From positions 1 to 9,437 of the forward strand of contig DAHWHV010000371.1 in NCBI GenBank assembly GCA_027335545.1: a stretch of DNA of 9,437 nucleotides. The letters are read 5' to 3'. A program made the translations under genes and the position numbers. Origin of the DNA: Clostridia bacterium. Lineage in GTDB: Bacteria; Bacillota_E; RBS10-35; JAJYVN01. Numbering within the stretch: the first letter of the stretch is position 1; each line of letters starts with the position of its first letter. Positions 1-6,020 of the stretch are shown here, piece by piece. The notes beneath the pieces were generated by a model. That model was not told the origin of the DNA, made no database searches, and was given only the letters and a program-made list of their open reading frames with translations.

Positions 1-106
1 CGGGGCGCGCGGGGCGGGCCGTTCCGGGGGGGGGCCAGGGAGTGGCAGGAGTCCGGTGGCGGCGGCGGGAACACGCCCGGCCGGTGGGCGAGAGGGGCGG
101 GACGGC

Positions 107-1024
107 GTGAGTGGTCCGGTGCCCAGGGTGGGCCTGTTCGCCAACCTGGACAAGGGGCATGCCCTGCAGCTGTGCGTGCGGCTGGTGGGGTACCTGCGCG
201 CGCGGGGCGTCGAGGTCCTCGGGGCTCCGGATCTGGCCGGTGTCCTCGGTGCGGCGGTTCCAGCGGTGGGCATCGAGGAACTGGCCCGCTCGGTGCCGTT
301 CGCCCTGGTGTTGGGTGGGGACGGGACGCTCCTGGCGGCGGCGCGGCGGGTGGCGCCCCACGGGGGGCTGCCGCTGCTGGGGATCAACCTGGGCCACCTG
401 GGGTTCCTCACGGAGTTGGAGGAGGGCGAGTTGTTCGGGGCCCTCCCCGGGCTGCTGGCCGGCGCCTTCGAGATCGACGAACGCATGCTGCTGGAGTGCT
501 CGGTGCACGCGGACGGGGCCGCCGCGGAACGGTACCTGGCCGTCAACGACATCGTGGTGGCCAAGGGTCCGTTCGCCCGTCTGGTCCGCATCTCGCTGTC
601 GGCGGGCGCGGGCCCCGTAGCCGGCTACCACGGGGACGGGATCATCGTCTCCACGCCCACCGGCTCCACCGCCTACTCCCTCTCAGCGGGTGGTCCGGTG
701 CTGCACCCGCAGGTCCAGGGCATGCTCGTCACCCCGATCTGCCCGCACACCTTCTACTCCCGGCCCCTGGTGGTGGCCGTCTCGGAGCGCCTGCGCCTGG
801 ACCTGCACGTCGCGCCCGGGCCGCATGGCCAAGTGGACGTGGCCCTGACCGTGGACGCCCAGGAGGGCCGGTTGCTGCGTCCGGGGGAGTGGGTGGAGGT
901 GTCCGTGGCGCCCGGGCGCGTCCGGCTCCTGCGTCGGCCCGGGTGGAACTTCTACCAGGTGCTGCGGCGGAAGTTGTCGGACGAGGATCGCCAGGGCCTG
1001 GAGGGTGGTGGCGACGCCCGTTGA
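107..1024 (+). CDS. nadK: NAD kinase
   Basis: ATP- or polyphosphate-dependent NAD kinase, a cytosolic enzyme that phosphorylates NAD to make NADP. Counted from the GTG at 107 the protein has 305 residues, a normal length for the family. The first beta strand reads VGLFANLDK. The nucleotide-binding GGDGT motif is at about 70-74, the conserved Asn-Asp pair (VNDIVV) at about 147-148, and the signature GDG...STPTGSTAYSLSAGGP at about 176-196, followed by PICPHTFYSRPLVV. The GTG at 107 is preferred because AGAGGGG lies 9 nt upstream and it leaves a short leader before strand 1. It also overlaps as GTGA the stop of an open frame that enters from the left edge, which may be the tail of a preceding gene. 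GTG at 56 (AGGAG only 4 nt upstream) and GTG at 119 are in-frame alternatives. The gene opens the nadK-argR-recN run. Family assignment is very secure; only the start is uncertain. Confidence 0.95.
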   Translation: MSGPVPRVGLFANLDKGHALQLCVRLVGYLRARGVEVLGAPDLAGVLGAAVPAVGIEELARSVPFALVLGGDGTLLAAARRVAPHGGLPLLGINLGHLGFLTELEEGELFGALPGLLAGAFEIDERMLLECSVHADGAAAERYLAVNDIVVAKGPFARLVRISLSAGAGPVAGYHGDGIIVSTPTGSTAYSLSAGGPVLHPQVQGMLVTPICPHTFYSRPLVVAVSERLRLDLHVAPGPHGQVDVALTVDAQEGRLLRPGEWVEVSVAPGRVRLLRRPGWNFYQVLRRKLSDEDRQGLEGGGDAR

Positions 1025-1117
1025 CGGCCGCGCCCCGCGTGGGGCGGCGGGTCCGGTGCGCCAGCGGGGAGACCCGGGCGGTGCGATCTCCCTAGGTCCA
1101 AGCGGAGGTGGGCGGCG

Positions 1118-1630
1118 TTGGAGGCGTCGGGGGCAGGCGCGCAGAAGGCCCGGCGGCAGGCCCGCATCCTGGAGGTGATCGCCGCCTCCGTGGTGGAGAC
1201 CCAGGAGGACTTGGCCGAGCGCCTGAACAGCGACGGCTTCACGGTGACTCAGGCCACGGTCAGCCGGGACATCCACGACCTGCGTCTGATCAAGGTGCCG
1301 ACCGGGGACGGGGGGTCGCGGTACGCCCAGGGGCCCGCCGACGCCGAGGCCGCCCTCAGCGCCCGCCTCCTGGGGTTGTTCGGCGAGTGCGTGACGGGGG
1401 TGGACGCGAGCCTGAACCTGGTGGTGCTCTCCACGCTCGCGGGGACGGCGGCGGGGGTGGCCGAGGCCGTGGACCGCCTGCACGCCCCCGAGGTGATCGG
1501 CACCCTGGCGGGCGAACGCACCGTCTTCGTGGTGATCAAGCCCGCGGAGGCCGTGGGGTCCTTCCTGGAGCGGGTGCAGCGCCTGCGCGGGCTGCCCCCG
1601 TCGGCCACCGCGCCGCCGGGCGGCGCCTGA
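1118..1630 (+). CDS. argR: Arginine repressor ArgR/AhrC
   Basis: Transcription factor of the ArgR/AhrC family, which as a hexamer controls arginine synthesis and breakdown genes with L-arginine as effector. The protein has 170 residues, slightly longer than the usual 150. An N-terminal winged helix covers about 8-75, with the DNA-contacting Ser-Arg of TQATVSRDI at 49-50. The C-terminal oligomerisation and arginine-binding domain covers about 85-155 (NLVVLSTLAGTAAGVAEAVD, then GTLAGERTVFVVI). The TTG start at 1118 is chosen because GGAGG at 1104-1108 lies 9 nt upstream and no better in-frame start exists. The gene is 93 bp after nadK and 56 bp before recN, consistent with an operon. One oddity: the adjacent acidic pair usual in the effector loop (GTIAGDDT in relatives) is Glu133-Arg134 here, so the arginine response may differ. 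No ARG-box-like operator was seen in the window. Confidence 0.93.
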   Translation: MEASGAGAQKARRQARILEVIAASVVETQEDLAERLNSDGFTVTQATVSRDIHDLRLIKVPTGDGGSRYAQGPADAEAALSARLLGLFGECVTGVDASLNLVVLSTLAGTAAGVAEAVDRLHAPEVIGTLAGERTVFVVIKPAEAVGSFLERVQRLRGLPPSATAPPGGA

Positions 1631-1686
1631 GGGTCCGCGGGCACGACGGCGAGACACCAGCCCAGTCGCCCGGAGCGGAGAGGGGG

Positions 1687-3549
1687 ATGGCGGTGCTGCG
1701 GAGGCTCGAAGTCGAGCACCTGGCCATCCTGGAGGGCCTCGCGGTGGAGTTCGGCCCTGGGCTCAACGTGCTCAGCGGGGAGACGGGGGCCGGGAAGTCC
1801 CTGCTGATCGATGCGCTGCAGTTGGCCCTTGGCGGCCGCGCCGACTCGGGGCTGATCCGCCAGGGGGAGTCCCGGTTGCGCGTCGCAGCCCTCTTCGAGG
1901 TGGAGGACGCGGGGGTGGCCGCGCGCCTGGACGAACTCGGGGTGTCGGCGGAGGACGGCTGCGTGCTGCTGCAGCGCGAAGTGGCCCGGGACAACCGGGG
2001 CACCTGCCGGCTCAACGGCCGCCTGACGAGCGCCGCGGCCCTGCGTGAGGCGGGTCAGGCCCTGCTGGCTCTCCTGGGCCAGGGCGAGCAGCACCGCTTC
2101 GCCCAGAGTCAGGGGCAGGCGGAGTTCCTGGACGCCTACGCCGGGGCCGGTTCGGTCCGTCAGGCCGTGGGCGCGGCCCACGCGCGCTGGCTCGCGGCCA
2201 AGGCCGCGCGGGAGTCGGCGGGGCCGGAGGGTCCCGAACGGGAACGGCGGCGCGCGCTGCTCGCGCAGACCGTCGCCGAGATCGACGCCCTGGGCGCAGC
2301 GCCCGACGAGGAGGAGCGCCTCGCCGGCCGCCGCGCGCAACTGGCGAACGCCCAGCGGCTGATGGAGGCCGCAGGGGCGGCGCTCGGCGCCCTCTGGGAG
2401 GGGGAGGGGGCGGCGCGCGACCGGCTGGGGGCCGCGGCGCGGGAACTGGCGGCCGCGGCCAGGCTCGACCCTGGGGTGGTCCCAGCCCTGCAGCTCCTGG
2501 AGCAGGCGGCGATCGCCCTGGACGAAGCCGGCCGCTGCCTCCGCCGTTACCGGGACGACCTCCCCTTCGAGCCCGCCGAGGCCGCCGCCCTGGAGGCCCG
2601 CTGGACGGAGATCCAACGTTGCAAGCGCCGGTACGGGGACTCCCTCGCGGAGGTGTTGGCGCAGCGCGCCGCGGCCGCGGCGGAATTGGCGGACATGGAC
2701 TCCTCCGTACTCCGCGCGGAGGCGGCGGCGGCCGAGGTCGCCCGCCGGGGCGCGGAACTCGGCGCCCTCTGTGCGGAGCTCGGCGCCCTGCGGGAGGCGG
2801 CTGCGGCGCGCCTGGGGGCGGAGGTGGCCGCGGGCCTCGGGGAGTTGGGCCTGGGCGGGGCCCGCCTGGAGGTCGCCCTGACGCGGCGGGCCGACGCCGA
2901 CGGTGTCCCGGTGGGCGCGGAGCGCCTGGCCTGCACGGAGCGGGGTTGTGAGGCGGTGGGCCTGCTCTGGGCCGCCAACGCCGGCGAATCCCCGCAACCC
3001 TTGGGGCGGACCGCTTCCGGGGGTGAGTTGGCGCGGTTGCTGCTGTGCCTGCACACCCTCATCCCCGTGGCTCCCGGGTCCGGGCCCGCCGACGGTGCGC
3101 CTCCACCCACGCTGGTCTTCGACGAGATCGACGCGGGGGTCGGGGGCCGGGCGGCCGCCGCCGTGGCGGCGCGGCTGCAATCCCTGGCGACACGGCGCCA
3201 GGTGCTGTGCGTGACCCATCAGGCCCTGGTCGCGGCTGCGGCGGACCGGCACTTCGCGATCGAGAAGGCCGAGCGCGACGGTCGGACGGGAACCGCGATC
3301 CACCCCCTGGAGGCCGAGGCCCGGATCGCGGAGGTGGCGCGCATGCTGGACGGGGGCCGCGGCGCGACGTCCCGCCAGCATGCGCTGGAGATGCTGCGGG
3401 GCTTTGCCCGACCCTCGGCCGCGGCAGTGGAGGCAGCGGAGGTGGAGGCCGCCGCGTCGGCGTCCCAACCCTCGGCCGCGTCGGCGGCCCGACCCTCCGC
3501 AGCCGGGGCGGGGCCCGCCCCGGCGTCGGCGGCCCGACCCTCGGCGTAG
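1687..3549 (+). CDS. recN: DNA repair protein RecN
   Basis: SMC-like ATPase that acts early in double-strand-break repair by homologous recombination, gathering DNA ends on the nucleoid. The protein has 620 residues; relatives usually have 550-580. It starts with MAVLRRLEVEHLAILEGLAV, typical of the family. Walker A GETGAGKS is at 31-38. A long Ala/Glu/Arg-rich coiled-coil middle spans about 160-420. The ABC signature ASGGE is at 443-447, Walker B LVFDE at 476-480 (Asp479, Glu480), and the H-loop stretch is LCVTHQALVAAAAD. The ATG at 1687 has GGAG 6 nt upstream inside a purine-rich stretch. The open frame runs far upstream through argR, but that part is a high-GC shadow. The last 46 residues (about 575-620) are an Ala/Pro/Ser-rich tail with no counterpart in typical RecN, built from short DNA repeats. 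The next gene starts 6 bp after the stop. Confidence 0.97.
   Translation: MAVLRRLEVEHLAILEGLAVEFGPGLNVLSGETGAGKSLLIDALQLALGGRADSGLIRQGESRLRVAALFEVEDAGVAARLDELGVSAEDGCVLLQREVARDNRGTCRLNGRLTSAAALREAGQALLALLGQGEQHRFAQSQGQAEFLDAYAGAGSVRQAVGAAHARWLAAKAARESAGPEGPERERRRALLAQTVAEIDALGAAPDEEERLAGRRAQLANAQRLMEAAGAALGALWEGEGAARDRLGAAARELAAAARLDPGVVPALQLLEQAAIALDEAGRCLRRYRDDLPFEPAEAAALEARWTEIQRCKRRYGDSLAEVLAQRAAAAAELADMDSSVLRAEAAAAEVARRGAELGALCAELGALREAAAARLGAEVAAGLGELGLGGARLEVALTRRADADGVPVGAERLACTERGCEAVGLLWAANAGESPQPLGRTASGGELARLLLCLHTLIPVAPGSGPADGAPPPTLVFDEIDAGVGGRAAAAVAARLQSLATRRQVLCVTHQALVAAAADRHFAIEKAERDGRTGTAIHPLEAEARIAEVARMLDGGRGATSRQHALEMLRGFARPSAAAVEAAEVEAAASASQPSAASAARPSAAGAGPAPASAARPSA
3454..3542 (+). 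repeat. 20-bp direct repeats coding the RecN C-terminal tail
   Basis: Three copies of a 20-bp unit beginning GCGTCGGCG and ending CCCTC lie at 3454-3473, 3478-3497 and 3523-3542. The last two are identical and the first differs at two positions. Starts are 24 and 45 bp apart, both multiples of three, so all copies are read in the same frame and code for A-S-A-[A/S]-[R/Q]-P-S. A shorter related stretch (GCCCGACCCTCGG) lies at 3406-3418. The pattern suggests slippage or unequal recombination that lengthened the 3' end of recN. Confidence 0.8.
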
Positions 3550-3555
3550 GGCCGT

Positions 3556-4164
3556 GTGTCCCATGACGCGGGGGGGGGGACGAGGCCGCTGTTTTTCCTG
3601 CTGGCGATCCCCATCGGCCTCGGGCTGGGCTGGCTGCGGGGCGGCCACCTGCCGCGGCTCGCCCAGGTACGGCTGGGCGCGTGGCCCCTGCTCCTGGCGG
3701 GGCCCCTGCTGGAGGCCGCCGTGCCCCAGATCTGGCCGCAGATCGGCGCGCACCCCCGGCTGGAGGAGTTGCGCGCCGCGCTCCTCTATGCGGCGGCGGC
3801 CGGCTTCCTGCTGGCCAACCTGCGCCTGCCCGGTGCCGCCCCGGCGCTGCTGGGGGCCTGCGGGAACGCGCTGGCCTCGCTCTGGGGCGATGGGCGCATG
3901 CCGGTGGCCCGCCAGGCCCTCGGCCGCTTCCCGGCCCCGGTCGTGGCCCGCCTGGACGCCGGGGGGCTCGGGGCGCACGTGCTCCTGGCGCACCCGGTGG
4001 GGATCGGCTGGCTGGGGGACTGGCTCGCCATGCCCGCCCCGCTGCCGCCGGGGGTGATCAGCCCCGGGGACATCCTGTTGGCGGCCGGTCTGGCCCTGTT
4101 CCTGGCGCGTTCGATGCTCGCCCCGGCAGTGGCGCCCGCCTCGGGTCCCGCGGAGCCCGCGTAG
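3556..4164 (+). CDS. DUF5317 family small membrane protein
   Basis: Predicted integral membrane protein of 202 residues that resembles the DUF5317 family, whose function is unknown. Hydrophobic segments lie at about 11-27, 43-56, 73-90, 96-110 and 172-187, giving perhaps five membrane spans. Family-like features are LGWLRGG after the first span, ANLRLPG after the third, GDGRMPV at 111-117, and the pair GDWLAMP...ISPGDILL at 154-175. The GTG at 3556, 6 bp after the recN stop, is the only clear in-frame start, and no good ribosome site precedes it. An ATG at 3563 is out of frame by one base across a run of ten G (3570-3579); one more G would join it to this frame. The position between recN and spoIVB suggests co-transcription with recN, but nothing shows a role in repair or sporulation. 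Confidence 0.82.
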   Translation: MSHDAGGGTRPLFFLLAIPIGLGLGWLRGGHLPRLAQVRLGAWPLLLAGPLLEAAVPQIWPQIGAHPRLEELRAALLYAAAAGFLLANLRLPGAAPALLGACGNALASLWGDGRMPVARQALGRFPAPVVARLDAGGLGAHVLLAHPVGIGWLGDWLAMPAPLPPGVISPGDILLAAGLALFLARSMLAPAVAPASGPAEPA

Positions 4165-4193
4165 CCGAGTCTGGCCCTGGGGGCGCTGTCGCG

Positions 4194-4250
4194 GCGTCGA
4201 GCGGCGCCGGCCCTGGGCGCCCCGCAAGGCCTGAGGCGGTCGCTCGACGC
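4194..4250 (+). other. 10-bp perfect inverted repeat in the recN/DUF5317-spoIVB gap
   Basis: GCGTCGAGCG at 4194-4203 and its exact complement CGCTCGACGC at 4241-4250 can form a 10-bp stem enclosing 37 nt. The enclosed part contains GGGCGCCC and a GGCC pair and could fold further. No T-run follows, so a standard intrinsic terminator is doubtful. It lies 30 bp past the DUF5317 stop and may be a transcript-end structure, or part of a structured element with the tandem repeat that follows. Confidence 0.5.
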
Positions 4251-4252
4251 TT

Positions 4253-4291
4253 GCGGAGCGAAGCCGCGGAGCGAAGCCGCGGAGCGAAGCT
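4253..4291 (+). repeat. 13-bp tandem repeat, three copies
   Basis: The unit GCGGAGCGAAGCC is present at 4253-4265 and 4266-4278, and as GCGGAGCGAAGCT at 4279-4291, with only the final base changed. It starts 3 bp after the inverted repeat and overlaps the start of a hairpin at 4289-4305 (7-bp stem GCTCGCC/GGCGAGC, loop TGC). The rest of the 319-bp gap between the DUF5317 gene and spoIVB (4165-4483) holds no recognisable gene or promoter. Such modules often belong to dispersed intergenic repeats, but this cannot be tested from one copy. Confidence 0.8.
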
Positions 4292-4468
4292 CGCCTGCGG
4301 CGAGCGGTGCTGCGCCGCGGAGCACGGGTGCCACGGCGTCCGGAAGAGGGTGCTGCCAGAGCGGACGCGTTCAGCACCGCCTGGGCGGCAGCGGCCGCAC
4401 CCCGAACCGCTCATAGCCCGCGGCGCTCGGGGGGATGGTGTGGGGGCAGCGTCGCGGTGCGGCGGTGC

Positions 4469-4475
4469 AGGGAGG
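4469..4475 (+). promoter_or_regulatory. Ribosome binding site that sets the spoIVB start
   Basis: AGGGAGG lies 8 nt before the TTG at 4484. It is the best Shine-Dalgarno match in the region and places the start directly before the membrane anchor of SpoIVB. The open frame extends upstream through the repeat-rich gap to 4307, but those residues are low complexity and unlike SpoIVB. Confidence 0.75.
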
Positions 4476-4483
4476 CGCGGCCG

Positions 4484-5797
4484 TTGCGTGGGCAGCCGTT
4501 GCTCAAGCTGCTCGCTGCCCTGGCGGCGGCGGCGATCCTCGCGGTGGACGCCTCGCCGGCCGGCAGGCACGTGCTGCGGCTGCCGACTGCGGTGACCCTG
4601 GCCGTCGGCGAGCCGCAGGCCATCGCCTTGGCGCTGCCGGGGCGGGTCGCGGTCCGGGTCGGGGGCGGGTCGGCGCCGCTCCTGGTGGACGGCCAGGCAC
4701 CCCCCCCCGGTTGGAACCTGCTCCCCGGGCGGAGCCTGGGCCTGCAGCCGACCGCACCCGGCACCTACACGGTCCGCCTCCGGCTGTTCGGTTTCCTCCC
4801 CTGGCGCTCGGTGCGCGTCGAGGCCGTGATGCCGCCCCGGCTCGTGCCGGGGGGGCAGGCGGTGGGCGTCCTGCTGCGGAGCCGCGGCCCCCTGGTGGTG
4901 GGGGAGACGGCGGTCCCCGGACCCGCCGGCCCGGTGCGCAGTCCGGCCGCCGCGGCCGGCATCCGGGTCGGTGACGTACTGGTGGCGGTGGACGGGCGGC
5001 GCGTGACCTCGCCGGCCGCGGTCGACGAGGCCCTGGGTCATGGCGCACCCGCGGGGCCCGTCCCCGTCACCGTGTTGCGCCGCGGACGCCAGTTGCGGCT
5101 GTGGGTGCGCCCGGCCTACGACCCGGCGGACGGGCGCTACCACATGGGGACCTGGGTGCGGGAGACCACCGGCGGGATCGGCACACTGACGTTCACCTCC
5201 CCGGCCGGGGCGTTCGGGGCGCTCGGCCACGTGGTCCTCGACCCCGTGGCGGGGGTACCGGTGGTGCTCGGTGCGGGTCGGTTGGTGCCGTCGCTGATCG
5301 CGGGGGTGGACCCGAGCAGCGGGGGCCACCCCGGGGAGAAGCTGGGCGTGCTGGTCCCGGGCGCACCGTCGCTGGGGACCGTCACCGCCAACACGCCCTT
5401 CGGTGTCTTCGGCCTCCTCACCCGCCAACCGACGCCGGGACCCGTCACGCAGGCCCTGGCGGTCGCTCTCCCGGACCAGGTCCACCCCGGACCGGCGGAA
5501 ATGCTGACGGTGCTGCACGGAGGCGGCGTGGAGGGTTTCGCGGTGCGCATCACCGCCGTGCTGCCGCAGCGGCGGGCCCGGTTGCGCGGGTTCCTGGTGC
5601 GCGTGACCGACCCCCGCCTGCTGCGGGCCAGCGGGGGCATCGTGCAGGGGATGAGCGGCAGCCCGGTCCTGCAGGGCGGTCGGCTGGTCGGCGCCGTGAC
5701 GCACGTCTTCGTGGACGCCCCGACCCGCGGGTACGGCGTGCTCGCCCTCTGGATGGCGCAGGCGGCGGGGTTGGGCGCGGGCGCGCAGGCCGCGTGA
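4484..5797 (+). CDS. spoIVB: SpoIVB sporulation signalling serine protease (S55 family)
   Basis: Serine peptidase made in the forespore and secreted to the space between the two spore membranes. In Bacillus subtilis it cleaves SpoIVFA and so releases SpoIVFB to process pro-sigma-K. From TTG 4484 the protein has 437 residues; the B. subtilis protein has about 426. A single N-terminal membrane anchor (LLKLLAALAAAAILAV) comes first, then a PDZ domain at about 121-206 beginning VPGGQAVGV, with GIRVGDVLVAVDG inside. The S55 domain follows. The likely catalytic triad is His249 (GALGHVV), Asp376 (VTDPRLL) and Ser391 (GMSGSPV). Their spacing equals that of His236, Asp363 and Ser378 in B. subtilis, so the enzyme looks active. 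The block GVDPSSGGHPGEKLG, the NTPFGVFG stretch and GAVTHVFVDAPTRGYGV are also family-typical. A sigma-G promoter would be expected upstream, but none could be recognised. The gene ends 223 bp before spo0A. Confidence 0.97.
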   Translation: MRGQPLLKLLAALAAAAILAVDASPAGRHVLRLPTAVTLAVGEPQAIALALPGRVAVRVGGGSAPLLVDGQAPPPGWNLLPGRSLGLQPTAPGTYTVRLRLFGFLPWRSVRVEAVMPPRLVPGGQAVGVLLRSRGPLVVGETAVPGPAGPVRSPAAAAGIRVGDVLVAVDGRRVTSPAAVDEALGHGAPAGPVPVTVLRRGRQLRLWVRPAYDPADGRYHMGTWVRETTGGIGTLTFTSPAGAFGALGHVVLDPVAGVPVVLGAGRLVPSLIAGVDPSSGGHPGEKLGVLVPGAPSLGTVTANTPFGVFGLLTRQPTPGPVTQALAVALPDQVHPGPAEMLTVLHGGGVEGFAVRITAVLPQRRARLRGFLVRVTDPRLLRASGGIVQGMSGSPVLQGGRLVGAVTHVFVDAPTRGYGVLALWMAQAAGLGAGAQAA

Positions 5798-5823
5798 CGG
5801 TTTGCCCCACCGGCACCGTCCGA

Positions 5824-5851
5824 GGCCCGCCCGACCTCGACGGGTGGGGCC
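5824..5851 (+). terminator. Hairpin after spoIVB, possible weak terminator
   Basis: GGCCCGCCCG and CGGGTGGGGCC flank the 7-nt loop ACCTCGA. They form an 8-bp stem with one G-U pair, then a one-base bulge and two more pairs. It starts 27 bp past the spoIVB stop. No T-run follows (the next bases are GCGCGCGGCC), so termination is uncertain. It would fit separation of spoIVB transcription from the spo0A promoter region downstream. Confidence 0.4.
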
Positions 5852-5863
5852 GCGCGCGGCCTG

Positions 5864-5870
5864 TGACGAA
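5864..5870 (+). promoter_or_regulatory. Candidate 0A box (Spo0A binding site) upstream of spo0A
   Basis: TGACGAA matches the 0A-box core TGNCGAA. It lies about 150 bp before the spo0A ATG and about 40 bp before the candidate sigma-H -35. Spo0A regulates its own promoter in B. subtilis, so the place makes sense. In sequence this rich in GC, one such match in the gap has roughly a 5% chance of arising at random. Confidence 0.5.
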
Positions 5871-5892
5871 AACGCGCCGACGGTCCTACCGC

Positions 5893-5901
5893 TTATCCAC
5901 A
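5893..5901 (+). promoter_or_regulatory. Exact DnaA box upstream of spo0A
   Basis: TTATCCACA is identical to the strongest consensus binding site of the replication initiator DnaA. It lies 10 bp before the candidate sigma-H -35 element and 23 bp after the 0A box. Six of its nine bases are A or T in a region that is otherwise nearly all G and C. No second clear box was seen nearby, and this is not a replication origin context because there is no dnaA or dnaN gene. Confidence 0.6.
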
Positions 5902-5910
5902 GGGTGCCAG

Positions 5911-5937
5911 GCAGGACCCCCTCCGGGGAATCAGAAT
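5911..5937 (+). promoter_or_regulatory. Candidate sigma-H-type promoter of spo0A
   Basis: GCAGGACCC at 5911-5919 and TCAGAAT at 5931-5937, 11 bp apart, resemble the sigma-H consensus RNAGGAWWW, 11-12 bp, RNNGAAT. The AGGA and GAAT cores are exact; the flanking W and R positions are not kept. In B. subtilis the sporulation promoter of spo0A uses sigma-H. It would give a leader of about 75 nt. Confidence 0.45.
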
Positions 5938-5942
5938 CCCCG
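5924..5942 (+). promoter_or_regulatory. Dyad overlapping the candidate spo0A -10
   Basis: CGGGGA (5924-5929) and TCCCCG (5937-5942) are perfect inverted half-sites around ATCAGAA, the segment that carries the putative -10. This could be an operator at which a dimeric regulator blocks the promoter, or simply a 6-bp hairpin with a 7-nt loop. No regulator can be named. Confidence 0.35.
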
Positions 5943-5955
5943 ACTTTGTGACCCG

Positions 5956-5984
5956 GCGAGGGGGCCCTCGCGGCCGAGGGGGCC
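5956..5984 (+). other. GC-rich structured leader segment before spo0A
   Basis: GCGAGGG at 5956-5962 is complementary to CCCTCGC at 5965-5971, a near-palindrome that can form a tight hairpin. The 10-mer CGAGGGGGCC occurs twice, at 5957-5966 and 5975-5984. GTGAC (5948-5952) and GTCAC (5985-5989) could pair around the whole. If transcription starts near 5945, this would be a folded 5' leader ahead of the purine-rich ribosome site GGAAGAGG at 6006-6013. Confidence 0.4.
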
Positions 5985-6020
5985 GTCACCCCGTGGGGTG
6001 GAAGCGGAAGAGGTGGAGAG

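Noticed and set aside
3..110. Possible C-terminal tail of an upstream gene (a TlyA-type methyltransferase often precedes nadK)
   Set aside because: The frame is open from the edge to TGA at 108-110, but 35 residues without a recognisable TlyA ending are not enough to call a gene.
1025..1060. Hairpin after nadK (CGCCCC/GGGGCG around GCGT) as a terminator
   Set aside because: The stem is only 6 bp and no T-run follows; common in GC-rich gaps.
172..1095. Plus-strand open frame overlapping nadK in another frame
   Set aside because: Low-complexity Gly/Arg/Ala product; nadK in the competing frame has all its family motifs.
1108..1686. Upstream extension of the recN frame from GTG 1108
   Set aside because: These codons lie over argR in another frame, and the product is Gly/Arg-rich noise; RecN begins at ATG 1687 with the family's normal N-terminus.
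1249..4377. Very long minus-strand open frame of over 1000 codons opposite argR, recN and the DUF5317 gene
   Set aside because: The product is Arg/Gly/Pro/Gln-rich without any recognisable domain and lies exactly opposite well-identified genes; in DNA this GC-rich, stops are rare in the antisense frames.
4058..5989. Long minus-strand open frame opposite spoIVB
   Set aside because: Same GC artefact; the plus strand encodes a complete SpoIVB with its catalytic triad.
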